Assembly: GCF_001439685.1 (NCBI RefSeq)
Contig: NZ_JYLH01000001.1
Span: 124,001 to 188,000, forward strand
Length of the DNA stretch: 64,000 bases
Reading direction: 5' to 3'
Source of the DNA: Pseudomonas libanensis
Lineage (GTDB): Bacteria > Pseudomonadota > Gammaproteobacteria > Pseudomonadales > Pseudomonadaceae
Below are positions 16,406-24,871 of the stretch, piece after piece. Made by a program: the position numbers and the translations under genes. The notes beneath the pieces were generated by a model. That model was not told where the DNA came from. It saw only the letters and a list, made by a program, of their open reading frames with translations, and ran no database searches. Numbering within the stretch: the first letter of the stretch is position 1; every line of letters starts with the position of its first letter.

Positions 16406-17178
16406 GCGCATTGATCGAGTTCCAGGGTTTCAACAAATTCTTCGGCGAGGCGCAGGTGCTCAAGGGCATCGACCTGAGTGTGCAAAGCGGCGAAGTGGTG
16501 GTGATCCTCGGCCCCAGCGGCTGTGGCAAAAGCACCTTGCTGCGTTGTCTCAACGGGCTGGAAGCCGCACACAGCGGCAGCCTGCGTTTCGCCGGCAACG
16601 AGCTTTTGGACAAACGCACCGACTGGCGCCAGGTACGCCAGGACATCGGCATGGTGTTCCAGAGCTACCACCTGTTTCCGCACATGAGCGTGCTCGACAA
16701 CATTCTGCTCGGCCCGCTGAAGGTGCAAAAGCGCGATACCCGTGAGGCCCGTGAGCAGGCACAGAAACTGCTGGAACGCGTGGGCCTGGCCGACAAGCGC
16801 GACGCCTTCCCGCGCCAGCTCTCCGGCGGCCAGCAGCAGCGCATCGCCATTGTCCGCTCGTTGTGCATGAACCCCCAGGTCATGTTGTTTGACGAAGTCA
16901 CCGCCGCCCTCGACCCGGAAATGGTCAAGGAAGTGCTGGAAGTCATCCAGGGCCTGGCCCGCGATGGCATGACCTTGCTGATCGTCACCCATGAAATGGC
17001 CTTCGCCCGCGCCGTCGCCGACCGCGTGGTGTTCATGGAGGCCGGCCGCATCCTCGAACACAACACCCCCGAGGCATTCTTTACGAACCCGCAAACCGCA
17101 CGCGCGCAGCAGTTCCTGGAGAAGTTCTCCTTTGTTTCAACACTGCCCAAAAAGATCAAGGAACTGGAGCCGATATGA
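16402..17178 (+). CDS. Amino-acid ABC transporter ATP-binding protein
   Basis: A 258-residue GlnQ/HisP-type ATPase with Walker A GPSGCGKST, Q-loop VFQSYHLFPHMSV, signature LSGGQQQR, Walker B VMLFDEVTAALD and H-loop THEMAFAR. Walker B is followed by Val rather than the usual Pro (DEVTAALD), which is common in this subfamily. It is translationally coupled to both neighbours by ATGA overlaps and energises the two permeases. Confidence 0.94.
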   Translation: MSALIEFQGFNKFFGEAQVLKGIDLSVQSGEVVVILGPSGCGKSTLLRCLNGLEAAHSGSLRFAGNELLDKRTDWRQVRQDIGMVFQSYHLFPHMSVLDNILLGPLKVQKRDTREAREQAQKLLERVGLADKRDAFPRQLSGGQQQRIAIVRSLCMNPQVMLFDEVTAALDPEMVKEVLEVIQGLARDGMTLLIVTHEMAFARAVADRVVFMEAGRILEHNTPEAFFTNPQTARAQQFLEKFSFVSTLPKKIKELEPI

Positions 17179-18023
17179 AAAAATTACTGCTGCCACTGTT
17201 TGCCGTCGCCTTGCTGGCCGGCTGCGATAAAAAGGCCGAAGAGCCGGTAAAACCCGCGGCTGTCAGCTACATCGACAAAATCAAAGCGCGGGACAAGCTG
17301 ATAGTCGGCGTCTTCACTGACAAGCCCCCGTTCGGCTTTGTGGACGAGGCCGGACGCTACGTCGGCTTCGATACCGACATCGGTCGCCAATTTGCCAAGG
17401 ACCTGCTGGGCGACGAAAACAAGGTGGAATTTGTCGCCGTCGAACCGGCCAGCCGCATTCCTTTCCTGCAAAGTGACAAGGTCGACCTGATCCTCGCCAA
17501 CATGACCGTGACGCCTGAACGCAAGGAAGCGGTGGACTTCACCAACCCCAACCTGAAAGTCGCGGTACAGGCCCTGGTGCCCAACGACAGCGCAGTCAAA
17601 AGCCTGGAAGACCTGGCGACCCGTACCACTATCGTGACTACCGGCACCACCGCCGACATCTGGCTGACCAAGAACCACCCGGACTGGAAGCTGCTCAAAT
17701 TCGAGAAAAATTCCGAGTCGTTGCAAGCGCTGTCGGCGGGGCGTGGTGATGCCTATGCGCAAGACAACTTGGTGCTGTTCAGCTGGGCCAAGCAGAACCC
17801 GGGCTACCGCGTGCTGGAAGAAAAACTCGGCGATGAAGCGCCGATTGCCCCGGCGGTGAAGAAGGGCAATATCGAACTGCGCGACTGGGTGAATGCCGAG
17901 TTGGCGAAGTTGGGGGAGGAGAAGTTCCTGCTCAAGCTCTATGACCAATATGTGCGTAAAGAGCTGAGCGATGACACCAAGCCTGAGAGTGTGATTGTTG
18001 AAGGCGGGAAGTGGCAGGGCTGA
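17175..18023 (+). CDS. Amino-acid ABC transporter substrate-binding lipoprotein
   Basis: A 282-residue SBP_bac_3-family protein with a lipoprotein signal (LLAGC, lipidated Cys17). Typical motifs are IVGVFTDKPPFGFVDEAGRYVGFDTDIGR, LILANMTVTPERKEAVDFTNP and TTIVTTGTTADIWLTKN. It is tethered to the inner membrane and supplies ligand to the permeases upstream. The ATGA overlap with the ATPase shows one operon. Ligand class is polar amino acid; cystine or glutamate-like compounds are possible. Confidence 0.92.
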   Translation: MKKLLLPLFAVALLAGCDKKAEEPVKPAAVSYIDKIKARDKLIVGVFTDKPPFGFVDEAGRYVGFDTDIGRQFAKDLLGDENKVEFVAVEPASRIPFLQSDKVDLILANMTVTPERKEAVDFTNPNLKVAVQALVPNDSAVKSLEDLATRTTIVTTGTTADIWLTKNHPDWKLLKFEKNSESLQALSAGRGDAYAQDNLVLFSWAKQNPGYRVLEEKLGDEAPIAPAVKKGNIELRDWVNAELAKLGEEKFLLKLYDQYVRKELSDDTKPESVIVEGGKWQG

Positions 18024-18115
18024 GATAGCTATCGCAGGCAAGCCAGCTCCCACCTTTGAATGTATTCACAAATCAAAATGTGGGAGGGGGCTTGCCCCCG
18101 ATGAGGCCAGTGCAG
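18024..18115. repeat. REP elements between convergent genes
   Basis: A single REP (GCTATCGCAGGCAAGCCAGC, 18030-18053) is followed by a different palindrome, TGTGGGAGGGGGCTTGCCCCC (18079-18100). They fill the gap between the convergent binding-protein and AAA ATPase genes and may limit read-through. Confidence 0.75.
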
Positions 18116-18122
18116 GCAACGC

Positions 18123-19283
18123 CTACTCCGGCCAGTGCCAGGCCGGCCCATCCAGAATCCCTTGCCCCACAATCCGCGTTTCCCCCATCACCTTCTCCAA
18201 CACAATCGAATTACACCCCTCATCCTGCTGCAAGGCCGCGATCAAGCGGCTGGCATGGGACACCACCCACACCTGGCACTGCTTGGACGCCTCGATTATC
18301 AAGCGCGCCAAGGCGGGCAGCAGGTCCGGATGCAAGCTGGTTTCCGGTTCGTTCAGCACCATCATGGTCGGTGGCCGTGGCGTCAGCAGCGCTGCGATCA
18401 GCAGCAGGTAGCGCAGGGTGCCGTCCGACAGCTCCGCCGCTGACAATGGCCGCAGCAAACCTTCCTGATAAAACTCGATAGCAAAGCGACCGCCCTGCAA
18501 TGGCTGGATATTCAAGCGCGCTCCCGGGAACGCATCGCTGACTGCGCGTTGCAGCGCCTCGGGATCGCCGATCTCGCGGATGGTCTGCAACGCGGCCGCC
18601 AAATCGCGGCCATCGTGGTGCAACACCGGCGTACGCGTGCCCAGCTGGGGCTGGCGCACTGGCGCGTCCACGTCGCTGCGAAAGTGATCATAGAAGCGCC
18701 AGCCACGAATGCTTTCACGCAACAGCAGCACTTCCGGCGAGCCGCGCAGGCTGCCGACCTGATCGAACAGGCTGTGGTAGTTCGGTGTGTGCTGCGCCAG
18801 CACATCCCAGGCACGGCCTTCGCGGGCACGCACCATCGGTCCGGAGCGCTGCACCAACAAGCTGGCCGGGCGGTAGACTTGGCCGGCCCAGATGCATTCC
18901 TTCTTTACCTCTGGGTCGAGGCTGAAAAACGACTCGGAGGGTTCCGGCAATCCCAGGGAAATGGCGTAGCTGAAATCTTCGGCGGCGAACCCCAGGCGCA
19001 GGCGTTTAACGCCCTGGCGCACATTGGATTCGACCGGCACTTCGCCGCTGCGCATGCGCCGGCTGATGGTTTCCGGCCCGGCCCAGAAGGTCGAATCCAG
19101 CCCGCCTTCACGGGCCAACGCATTGATCACCCCGCCCTGGGCGGTTTCGGCCAGCAGGCGCAGGGCGCGATACAGGTTGGACTTGCCGCTGCCATTGGGC
19201 CCGGTCACCAGGTTCAGCCGGTCCAGCGGCACTACCAATTTGTTGATCGAGCGGTAATTGGCCACCGCGAGGGTTTTGAGCAT
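18123..19283 (-). CDS. AAA family ATPase (RecF/OLD-like, AAA_21 type)
   Basis: A 386-residue SMC-like ATPase. Walker A GPNGSGKS sits at 28-35. Near the C-terminus an ABC-type signature region (LSAAELSDGTLRYLLLIAALL) precedes a Walker B of the form MMVLNEPETSLHPDLLP, with Asn where Asp is usual. It has no TOPRIM nuclease domain and no obvious partner. Standalone proteins of this type are known in phage defence and in DNA transactions, but function cannot be assigned here. It is divergent from triABC, with 120 bp between the starts, and convergent with the amino-acid ABC operon. Confidence 0.8.
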   Translation of the reverse strand: MLKTLAVANYRSINKLVVPLDRLNLVTGPNGSGKSNLYRALRLLAETAQGGVINALAREGGLDSTFWAGPETISRRMRSGEVPVESNVRQGVKRLRLGFAAEDFSYAISLGLPEPSESFFSLDPEVKKECIWAGQVYRPASLLVQRSGPMVRAREGRAWDVLAQHTPNYHSLFDQVGSLRGSPEVLLLRESIRGWRFYDHFRSDVDAPVRQPQLGTRTPVLHHDGRDLAAALQTIREIGDPEALQRAVSDAFPGARLNIQPLQGGRFAIEFYQEGLLRPLSAAELSDGTLRYLLLIAALLTPRPPTMMVLNEPETSLHPDLLPALARLIIEASKQCQVWVVSHASRLIAALQQDEGCNSIVLEKVMGETRIVGQGILDGPAWHWPE

Positions 19284-19403
19284 GTGTATTTAGCCGACAT
19301 GGGAACCATTGGAGTATGGGATCCTCCATGCAGATAAGGAACCCTGATCTAAGCTCACAGTCGCATACACACTTGCACCTCGCGTCGCGCAAAAGGAGCC
19401 TGC

Positions 19404-20486
19404 ATGGGCGGTCGCACTTTGACATTTATTTTCAGCCTTAGCCTCCTGGCGCTGCTGAGCGGCTGTGGCCAAGACAAAGCCGAGCCCAAGCAGCATTCCC
19501 GGGTGTTTGTGCAAACCGTACAGTCGGCGGATTTCGCCGCAGCGGTGACACTCACCGGGGATATCCAGGCGCGGGTACAGACCGATCTGTCCTTTCGCGT
19601 GGGCGGCAAGATCATCCAGCGCATGGTGGATGTGGGCGACCGCGTAAGCGCCAAGCAAGTGCTGGCCAAGCTCGATCCCAAGGATCTGCAGACCAATGTC
19701 GATTCCGCCCAGGCCCAGGTCGTGGCCGAACAGGCACGGGTCAAGCAGACCGCTGCCGCCTTTGTGCGCCAGGAAAAACTCTTGCCCAAGGGCTACACCA
19801 GTCGCAGCGAATATGACGCCGCCCAGGCTGCGTTGCGCAGCAGCCAGAGTGCCCTGGCCGCTGCCCAGGCGCAACTGGCCAATGCCCGCGAACAGTTGAG
19901 CTACACCGCGTTGGTCGCCGATGCGCCGGGGGTTATCACCGCGCGCCAGGCCGAAGTCGGCCAGGTGGTACAAGCCACGGTTCCGATCTTCAGCCTGGCC
20001 CGCGATGGTGAGCGCGATGCAGTGTTCAACGTCTATGAGTCGCTGCTGGTGGAGCCGCCGTCGGATGCGCCGATCACCGTCAGCCTGCTGGATAACCCAA
20101 GCATCAAGGCTGTGGGCAAGGTCCGTGAAGTGACCCCTGCCGTGGCCGCCAATACAGGCACCCTGCAAGTGAAGATTGCCCTGCAAAGCCTGCCCAAGGG
20201 TATGGAGCTGGGGTCGGTGGTGAGCGCCACGGCCAATGGCCCGGCCAAGGCCAGCATCGAGCTGCCTTGGGCCGCGTTGACCAAAGACCTCAGCGAACCC
20301 GCCGTGTGGCTGATTGACGGCGACGGCAAGGCGCAACTGCACAAGGTCACGGTGGCGCGCTACCTCACCGGCAAAGTGATCATTGGCGACGGCCTCAAGG
20401 GTGGGGAAAAAGTCGTGGTGGCCGGTGGTCAATTGCTGCACCCCGGCATGCAGGTCGAGATCGCCCAACCGGGAGCCCAGCCATGA
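19404..20486 (+). CDS. triA: RND efflux periplasmic adaptor subunit (TriA-like)
   Basis: A 360-residue membrane-fusion lipoprotein (lipobox LLSGC, Cys21). It has a lipoyl-like hairpin domain around GGKIIQRMVDVGDRVSAKQVLAKLDP, a coiled-coil of about 90 residues rich in Ala/Gln (VDSAQAQVVAEQARVKQ) and a beta-barrel. It bridges the RND pump to an outer-membrane channel. It is the first of three ATGA-linked genes encoding two adaptors and one pump, the layout of P. aeruginosa triABC (triclosan efflux, with OpmH as outer channel). No outer-membrane factor is encoded here. Confidence 0.88.
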   Translation: MGGRTLTFIFSLSLLALLSGCGQDKAEPKQHSRVFVQTVQSADFAAAVTLTGDIQARVQTDLSFRVGGKIIQRMVDVGDRVSAKQVLAKLDPKDLQTNVDSAQAQVVAEQARVKQTAAAFVRQEKLLPKGYTSRSEYDAAQAALRSSQSALAAAQAQLANAREQLSYTALVADAPGVITARQAEVGQVVQATVPIFSLARDGERDAVFNVYESLLVEPPSDAPITVSLLDNPSIKAVGKVREVTPAVAANTGTLQVKIALQSLPKGMELGSVVSATANGPAKASIELPWAALTKDLSEPAVWLIDGDGKAQLHKVTVARYLTGKVIIGDGLKGGEKVVVAGGQLLHPGMQVEIAQPGAQP

Positions 20487-21553
20487 AGCGTTTGACGGTT
20501 GTACTCGCTGCCAGCCTGGTGCTGATGGCCTGCTCCAAGGAAGAAGCCCCGCCTGAACCTGTGCGCCCGGTGCTGTCCATGGAAGTGAAGGCCGAAGACC
20601 AGGAACATCTCGGCCGCTTCGCCGGCACCATCCAGGCCCGCTACGAAAGCAACCTGGGGTTCCGTGTGTCGGGCCGCATCGCGCGCCGCGCTGTGGACGT
20701 GGGCACCGAAGTGGAGAAGGGCGCCTTGCTTGCCGTGCTCGACCCCACCGACCAGCAGAACCAATTGCGCGCCGCCCAGGGCGACCTGGCCCGCGTGCAG
20801 GCGCAGTTCATCAATGCCCAGGCTAATGCACGCCGCCAACAGGAGCTGTTCAATCGCGGCGTGGGTGCCCAGGCCCAACTGGATGTGGCCCAGACCGACC
20901 TGAAAACCACCCAGGCGACCCTTGACCAGGCCCGCGCCTCGGTCAACCAGTCCAAGGACCAACTCAACTACGCCGAGCTGCACACCGACCACGCCGGTAT
21001 CGTCACCGCCTGGAATGCAGAGGCCGGCCAGGTGGTCAGCGCCGGCCAGCAGGTGGTGACCTTGGCGCGCCCGGACATCAAGGAGGCGGTGATCGACCTG
21101 CCCGCCGGCCTGGCCGAGCGCCTGCCGGCGGATGTGGTGTTCCTGGTCGCCGGGCAGTTGGACCCCAGCGTGCACACCACCGCCGTCGTGCGCGAGATCG
21201 AACCCCAGGCCCAAAGCGCCACGCGTACTCGCCGCGCCCGCCTGAGCCTGGCCGAAACACCGCCCGCGTTCCGCCTCGGTACGGCGATCAGCGTGACCCT
21301 GAGCTCTGCCATCGCTCCACGCATCGAACTGCCCCTGAGCGCCCTGCAGGAAGGTGACGGCAAGACCCGCATCTGGATGCTCGATACCCAGAGCCAGACT
21401 GTGCAGCCCCGCGAGGTCAGCGTCCTTAGCCGCAGCGCCAACAGCGTCTTGCTCAACGGCAGCGTCAAACCCGGCGAACGCATTGTCACCGCTGGCGTGA
21501 ACAGCCTGAAACCCGGGCAGAAAGTCAAAATCGACGAGGACAGCCCGCGATGA
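20483..21553 (+). CDS. triB: RND efflux periplasmic adaptor subunit (TriB-like)
   Basis: A 356-residue second membrane-fusion lipoprotein (VLMAC, Cys17) with the lipoyl region GFRVSGRIARRAVDVGTEVEKGALLAVLDP and a coiled-coil (QLRAAQGDLARVQAQFINAQ). In the P. aeruginosa Tri system both adaptors are needed and work as a heteromer. Conservation of the pair here, with four-base overlaps on each side, supports the same arrangement. Confidence 0.88.
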   Translation: MKRLTVVLAASLVLMACSKEEAPPEPVRPVLSMEVKAEDQEHLGRFAGTIQARYESNLGFRVSGRIARRAVDVGTEVEKGALLAVLDPTDQQNQLRAAQGDLARVQAQFINAQANARRQQELFNRGVGAQAQLDVAQTDLKTTQATLDQARASVNQSKDQLNYAELHTDHAGIVTAWNAEAGQVVSAGQQVVTLARPDIKEAVIDLPAGLAERLPADVVFLVAGQLDPSVHTTAVVREIEPQAQSATRTRRARLSLAETPPAFRLGTAISVTLSSAIAPRIELPLSALQEGDGKTRIWMLDTQSQTVQPREVSVLSRSANSVLLNGSVKPGERIVTAGVNSLKPGQKVKIDEDSPR

Positions 21554-24500
21554 AAGGGAGCTTCAACTTATCCGACTGGGCCCTCAAGCATCAGTCCTTC
21601 GTCTGGTACCTGATGTTCGTCGCGCTGCTGATGGGCGTGTTTTCGTACATGAACCTGGGCCGTGAGGAAGACCCCTCGTTCACCATCAAGACCATGGTCA
21701 TCCAGACCCGCTGGCCGGGTGCGACCCAGGAAGAAACGCTCAAGCAAGTCACTGACCGCATCGAGAAAAAACTCGAAGAACTGGACTCCCTCGACTACGT
21801 GAAAAGCTACACCCGGCCCGGCGAGTCCACGGTGTTCGTGTTCCTCAAGGACACCACCAGCGCCAATGCCATTCCCGACATCTGGTACCAGGTGCGCAAG
21901 AAGATCGATGACATCCGCGGCACCTTCCCCCAGGGCTTGCAGGGGCCGTCGTTCAACGATGAGTTCGGTGATGTATTCGGCTCGGTGTATGCCTTTACCG
22001 GTGACGGCCTGTCGATGCGCCAGCTGCGCGACTACGTGGAGCAGGTGCGTGCCGAGATCCGCTCTGTGCCGGGGCTTGGCAAGGTCGAGATGATCGGCCA
22101 GCAGGACGAAGTGATCTACCTGAATTTCTCCACGCGCAAACTTGCCGCATTGGGGATCGACCAGCGCCAGGTCGTGCAAAGCCTGCAATCGCAGAACGCC
22201 GTGACCCCGGCCGGGGTGATCGAGGCCGGGCCGGAGCGCATATCGGTGCGTACCTCGGGGCAGTTCGCCTCGGAGAAGGACCTGGCTAACGTCAACCTGC
22301 GCCTCAATGACCGTTTCTATCGGTTGGCGGACATCGCCGACATCAGCCGTGGCTACGTCGACCCGGCGCGGCCAATGTTCCGCTTCAACGGCAAGCCGGC
22401 CATCGGCTTGGCCATTGCGATGCAGAAGGGCGGCAATATCCAGTCGTTCGGCAAAGCCCTGCACGGACGCATGGACGAGCTGACCGCCGACCTGCCGGTG
22501 GGCGTTGGTGTGCACAAGGTTTCTGATCAGGCCGAGGTGGTGGAAGAGGCCGTCGGCGGCTTTACCAGCGCGCTGTTCGAGGCGGTGATCATCGTGCTGG
22601 TGGTGAGTTTTATCAGCCTGGGCATGCGTGCCGGCCTGGTCGTGGCGTGCTCGATTCCGCTGGTGCTGGCGCTGGTGTTCGTGTTCATGGAATACAGCGG
22701 CATCACCATGCAGCGTGTGTCGCTCGGCGCGTTGATCATCGCCCTCGGCCTGTTGGTGGACGATGCGATGATCACCGTCGAGATGATGATCACGCGCCTG
22801 GAAAAAGGCGAAACCAAGGAGCAGGCGGCGACCTACGCCTACACCTCCACCGCGTTCCCGATGCTCACCGGTACCCTGGTGACCGTGGCCGGCTTTGTGC
22901 CGATTGGCCTCAATGCCAGTTCGGCGGGTGAGTACACCTTTACCCTGTTCGCGGTGATTGCCGTGGCGATGCTGGTGTCGTGGGTGGTGGCGGTGCTGTT
23001 TGCCCCGGTGATCGGTGTGCACATCCTCAGCACCAATGTGAAACCGCACAATGCCGAGCCGGGGCGCATCGGCCGCGCCTTCAATGGCGGCATGTTGTGG
23101 GCCATGCGCAATCGCTGGTGGGCCATCGGTATCACCGTAGCGCTGTTTGCGGCATCGGTGTTCTCCATGCAATTTGTGCAGAACCAGTTCTTCCCATCGT
23201 CGGATCGCCCGGAAATCCTGGTTGATTTGAACCTGCCGCAAAACGCCTCGATCAACGAGACACGCAAGGCTGTCGATCGCCTTGAAGCGATTATCAAGGA
23301 CGATCCGGATATCACCCGCTGGAGCACCTATATAGGCCAGGGTGCGATTCGTTTCTACCTGCCGTTGGACCAGCAGTTGGAAAACCCGTATTACGCGCAG
23401 TTGGTGATTGTCAGCAAGGGCCTGGAAGAACGCGGCGCGTTGATCGCCCGTCTGCAGCAGCGCCTGCGCGATGATTTTGTCGGCATTGGCAGTTTTGTGC
23501 AGCCGCTGGAAATGGGCCCGCCGGTGGGGCGGCCGATCCAGTACCGCGTGTCCGGCAAAGACATCGACCAGGTGCGCAAGCATGCTATCGAGCTGGCGAC
23601 CTTGCTCGACCAGAACACCCACCTGGGCGAGATCATCTACGACTGGAACGAGCCGGGCAAAGTCCTGCGGGTGGATATCGCCCAGGACAAGGCGCGGCAA
23701 CTGGGGCTGTCGTCGGAAGACGTGGCGCAGTTGATGAACAGTGTGGTCAGCGGTGCGTCAGTGACCCAGGTACACGACGATATCTACCTGATCAACGTGG
23801 TTGGCCGCGCCGAAGACGCCGAGCGTGGCACCCCGGAAACCTTGCAGAACCTGCAGATCGTCACGCCCAACGGCACCTCGATTCCGCTGCTGGCATTCGC
23901 CACCGTACGTTACGAGCTGGAGCAACCGCTGGTATGGCGCCGCGACCGCAAGCCGACCATTACCATCAAGGCTGCGGTGCGCGATGAGATGCAGCCCACG
24001 GACCTGGTCAAGCAACTGGCGCCGACCATCGAGAAATTCGGCGCTGATTTGCCGGTAGGCTACAAAGTCGCCACCGGCGGCACCGTGGAAGAAAGCGGCA
24101 AGGCCCAGGGGCCTATCGCCAAGGTGGTGCCGTTGATGCTGTTTCTGATGGCCACCTTCCTGATGATCCAGTTGCACAGCGTGCAGAAGATGTTCCTGGT
24201 GGCGAGTGTCGCGCCCCTGGGGTTGATCGGCGTGGTGCTGGCGTTGGTCCCCACGGGCACGCCCATGGGCTTTGTGGCGATCCTGGGCATCCTGGCGCTG
24301 ATCGGCATCATCATCCGTAACTCGGTGATCCTGGTGACGCAGATCCACGAATATGAGGAGGCCGGCTACACGCCGTGGGATGCCGTGGTGGAAGCCACTG
24401 AACACCGGCGCCGGCCGATCCTGCTGACGGCCGCCGCCGCGAGCCTGGGCATGATCCCGATTGCGCGAGAAGTGTTTTGGGGGCCGATGGCCTACGCGAT

Positions 24501-24615
24501 GATTGGCGGGATCATCATTGCGACGTTACTGACGTTGCTGTTTCTGCCGGCGTTGTATGTGGCCTGGTACAAAATCCGCGAGCCGAAACAGGAGCATCAG
24601 CCACAACAGGATTAA
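21550..24615 (+). CDS. triC: RND efflux pump, inner-membrane transporter (TriC-like)
   Basis: A 1021-residue HAE1-like RND pump. It opens with LSDWALKHQSFVWYLMFVAL and has two large periplasmic loops and about 12 membrane segments. The proton-relay region is GLLVDDAMITVEMMITRLEKG, with adjacent Asp residues in TM4. The RND signature GREEDPSFTIKTMVIQTRWPGA follows TM1. It exports hydrophobic compounds by proton antiport. The closest known layout is TriC of P. aeruginosa, with two adaptors upstream. Substrate range cannot be read from sequence. A BIME follows at 24665. Confidence 0.9.
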   Translation: MKGSFNLSDWALKHQSFVWYLMFVALLMGVFSYMNLGREEDPSFTIKTMVIQTRWPGATQEETLKQVTDRIEKKLEELDSLDYVKSYTRPGESTVFVFLKDTTSANAIPDIWYQVRKKIDDIRGTFPQGLQGPSFNDEFGDVFGSVYAFTGDGLSMRQLRDYVEQVRAEIRSVPGLGKVEMIGQQDEVIYLNFSTRKLAALGIDQRQVVQSLQSQNAVTPAGVIEAGPERISVRTSGQFASEKDLANVNLRLNDRFYRLADIADISRGYVDPARPMFRFNGKPAIGLAIAMQKGGNIQSFGKALHGRMDELTADLPVGVGVHKVSDQAEVVEEAVGGFTSALFEAVIIVLVVSFISLGMRAGLVVACSIPLVLALVFVFMEYSGITMQRVSLGALIIALGLLVDDAMITVEMMITRLEKGETKEQAATYAYTSTAFPMLTGTLVTVAGFVPIGLNASSAGEYTFTLFAVIAVAMLVSWVVAVLFAPVIGVHILSTNVKPHNAEPGRIGRAFNGGMLWAMRNRWWAIGITVALFAASVFSMQFVQNQFFPSSDRPEILVDLNLPQNASINETRKAVDRLEAIIKDDPDITRWSTYIGQGAIRFYLPLDQQLENPYYAQLVIVSKGLEERGALIARLQQRLRDDFVGIGSFVQPLEMGPPVGRPIQYRVSGKDIDQVRKHAIELATLLDQNTHLGEIIYDWNEPGKVLRVDIAQDKARQLGLSSEDVAQLMNSVVSGASVTQVHDDIYLINVVGRAEDAERGTPETLQNLQIVTPNGTSIPLLAFATVRYELEQPLVWRRDRKPTITIKAAVRDEMQPTDLVKQLAPTIEKFGADLPVGYKVATGGTVEESGKAQGPIAKVVPLMLFLMATFLMIQLHSVQKMFLVASVAPLGLIGVVLALVPTGTPMGFVAILGILALIGIIIRNSVILVTQIHEYEEAGYTPWDAVVEATEHRRRPILLTAAAASLGMIPIAREVFWGPMAYAMIGGIIIATLLTLLFLPALYVAWYKIREPKQEHQPQQD

Positions 24616-24664
24616 AGCCGTGGGAGGGGGTTGCCTTAATGTCAGTCAGTTAAGCGCAAACCCT

Positions 24665-24755
24665 CTGTGGGAGCGGGCTTGCCCGCGAAGGCGGTGCGTC
24701 AGTCGCTGCATCTGTGACTGAACTGTCGCTTTCGCAGGCAAGCCAGCTCCCACAC
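24665..24755. repeat. BIME after triC
   Basis: TGTGGGAGCGGGCTTGCCCGCGAAGG at the left and CTTTCGCAGGCAAGCCAGCTCCCACA at the right form a REP pair from two slightly different subtypes. A degenerate fragment, GTGGGAGGGGGTTGCC, lies at 24622. Confidence 0.85.
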
Positions 24756-24871
24756 TTGGATCTTCATTCTGGTTGAGGCTGTGTGAAGTTTCTGAAAAAT
24801 CCCCATGTCGTCCTGGCTGGCTGCTGCATGTTGTACCCTCTGGTCCTCATTCCAAACCCAGGTCGGTCCTC

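Noticed and set aside
21568..23700. A long open frame antisense to triC (710 codons), and similar ones antisense to the receptor (2287-3645), the hydrolase-like gene (24764-26587), gshA (47805-49202) and pckA (59418-60926)
   Set aside because: They are by-products of high-GC codon use opposite real genes. They are His/Gln/Arg-rich, match no family and lie wholly within well-supported genes.
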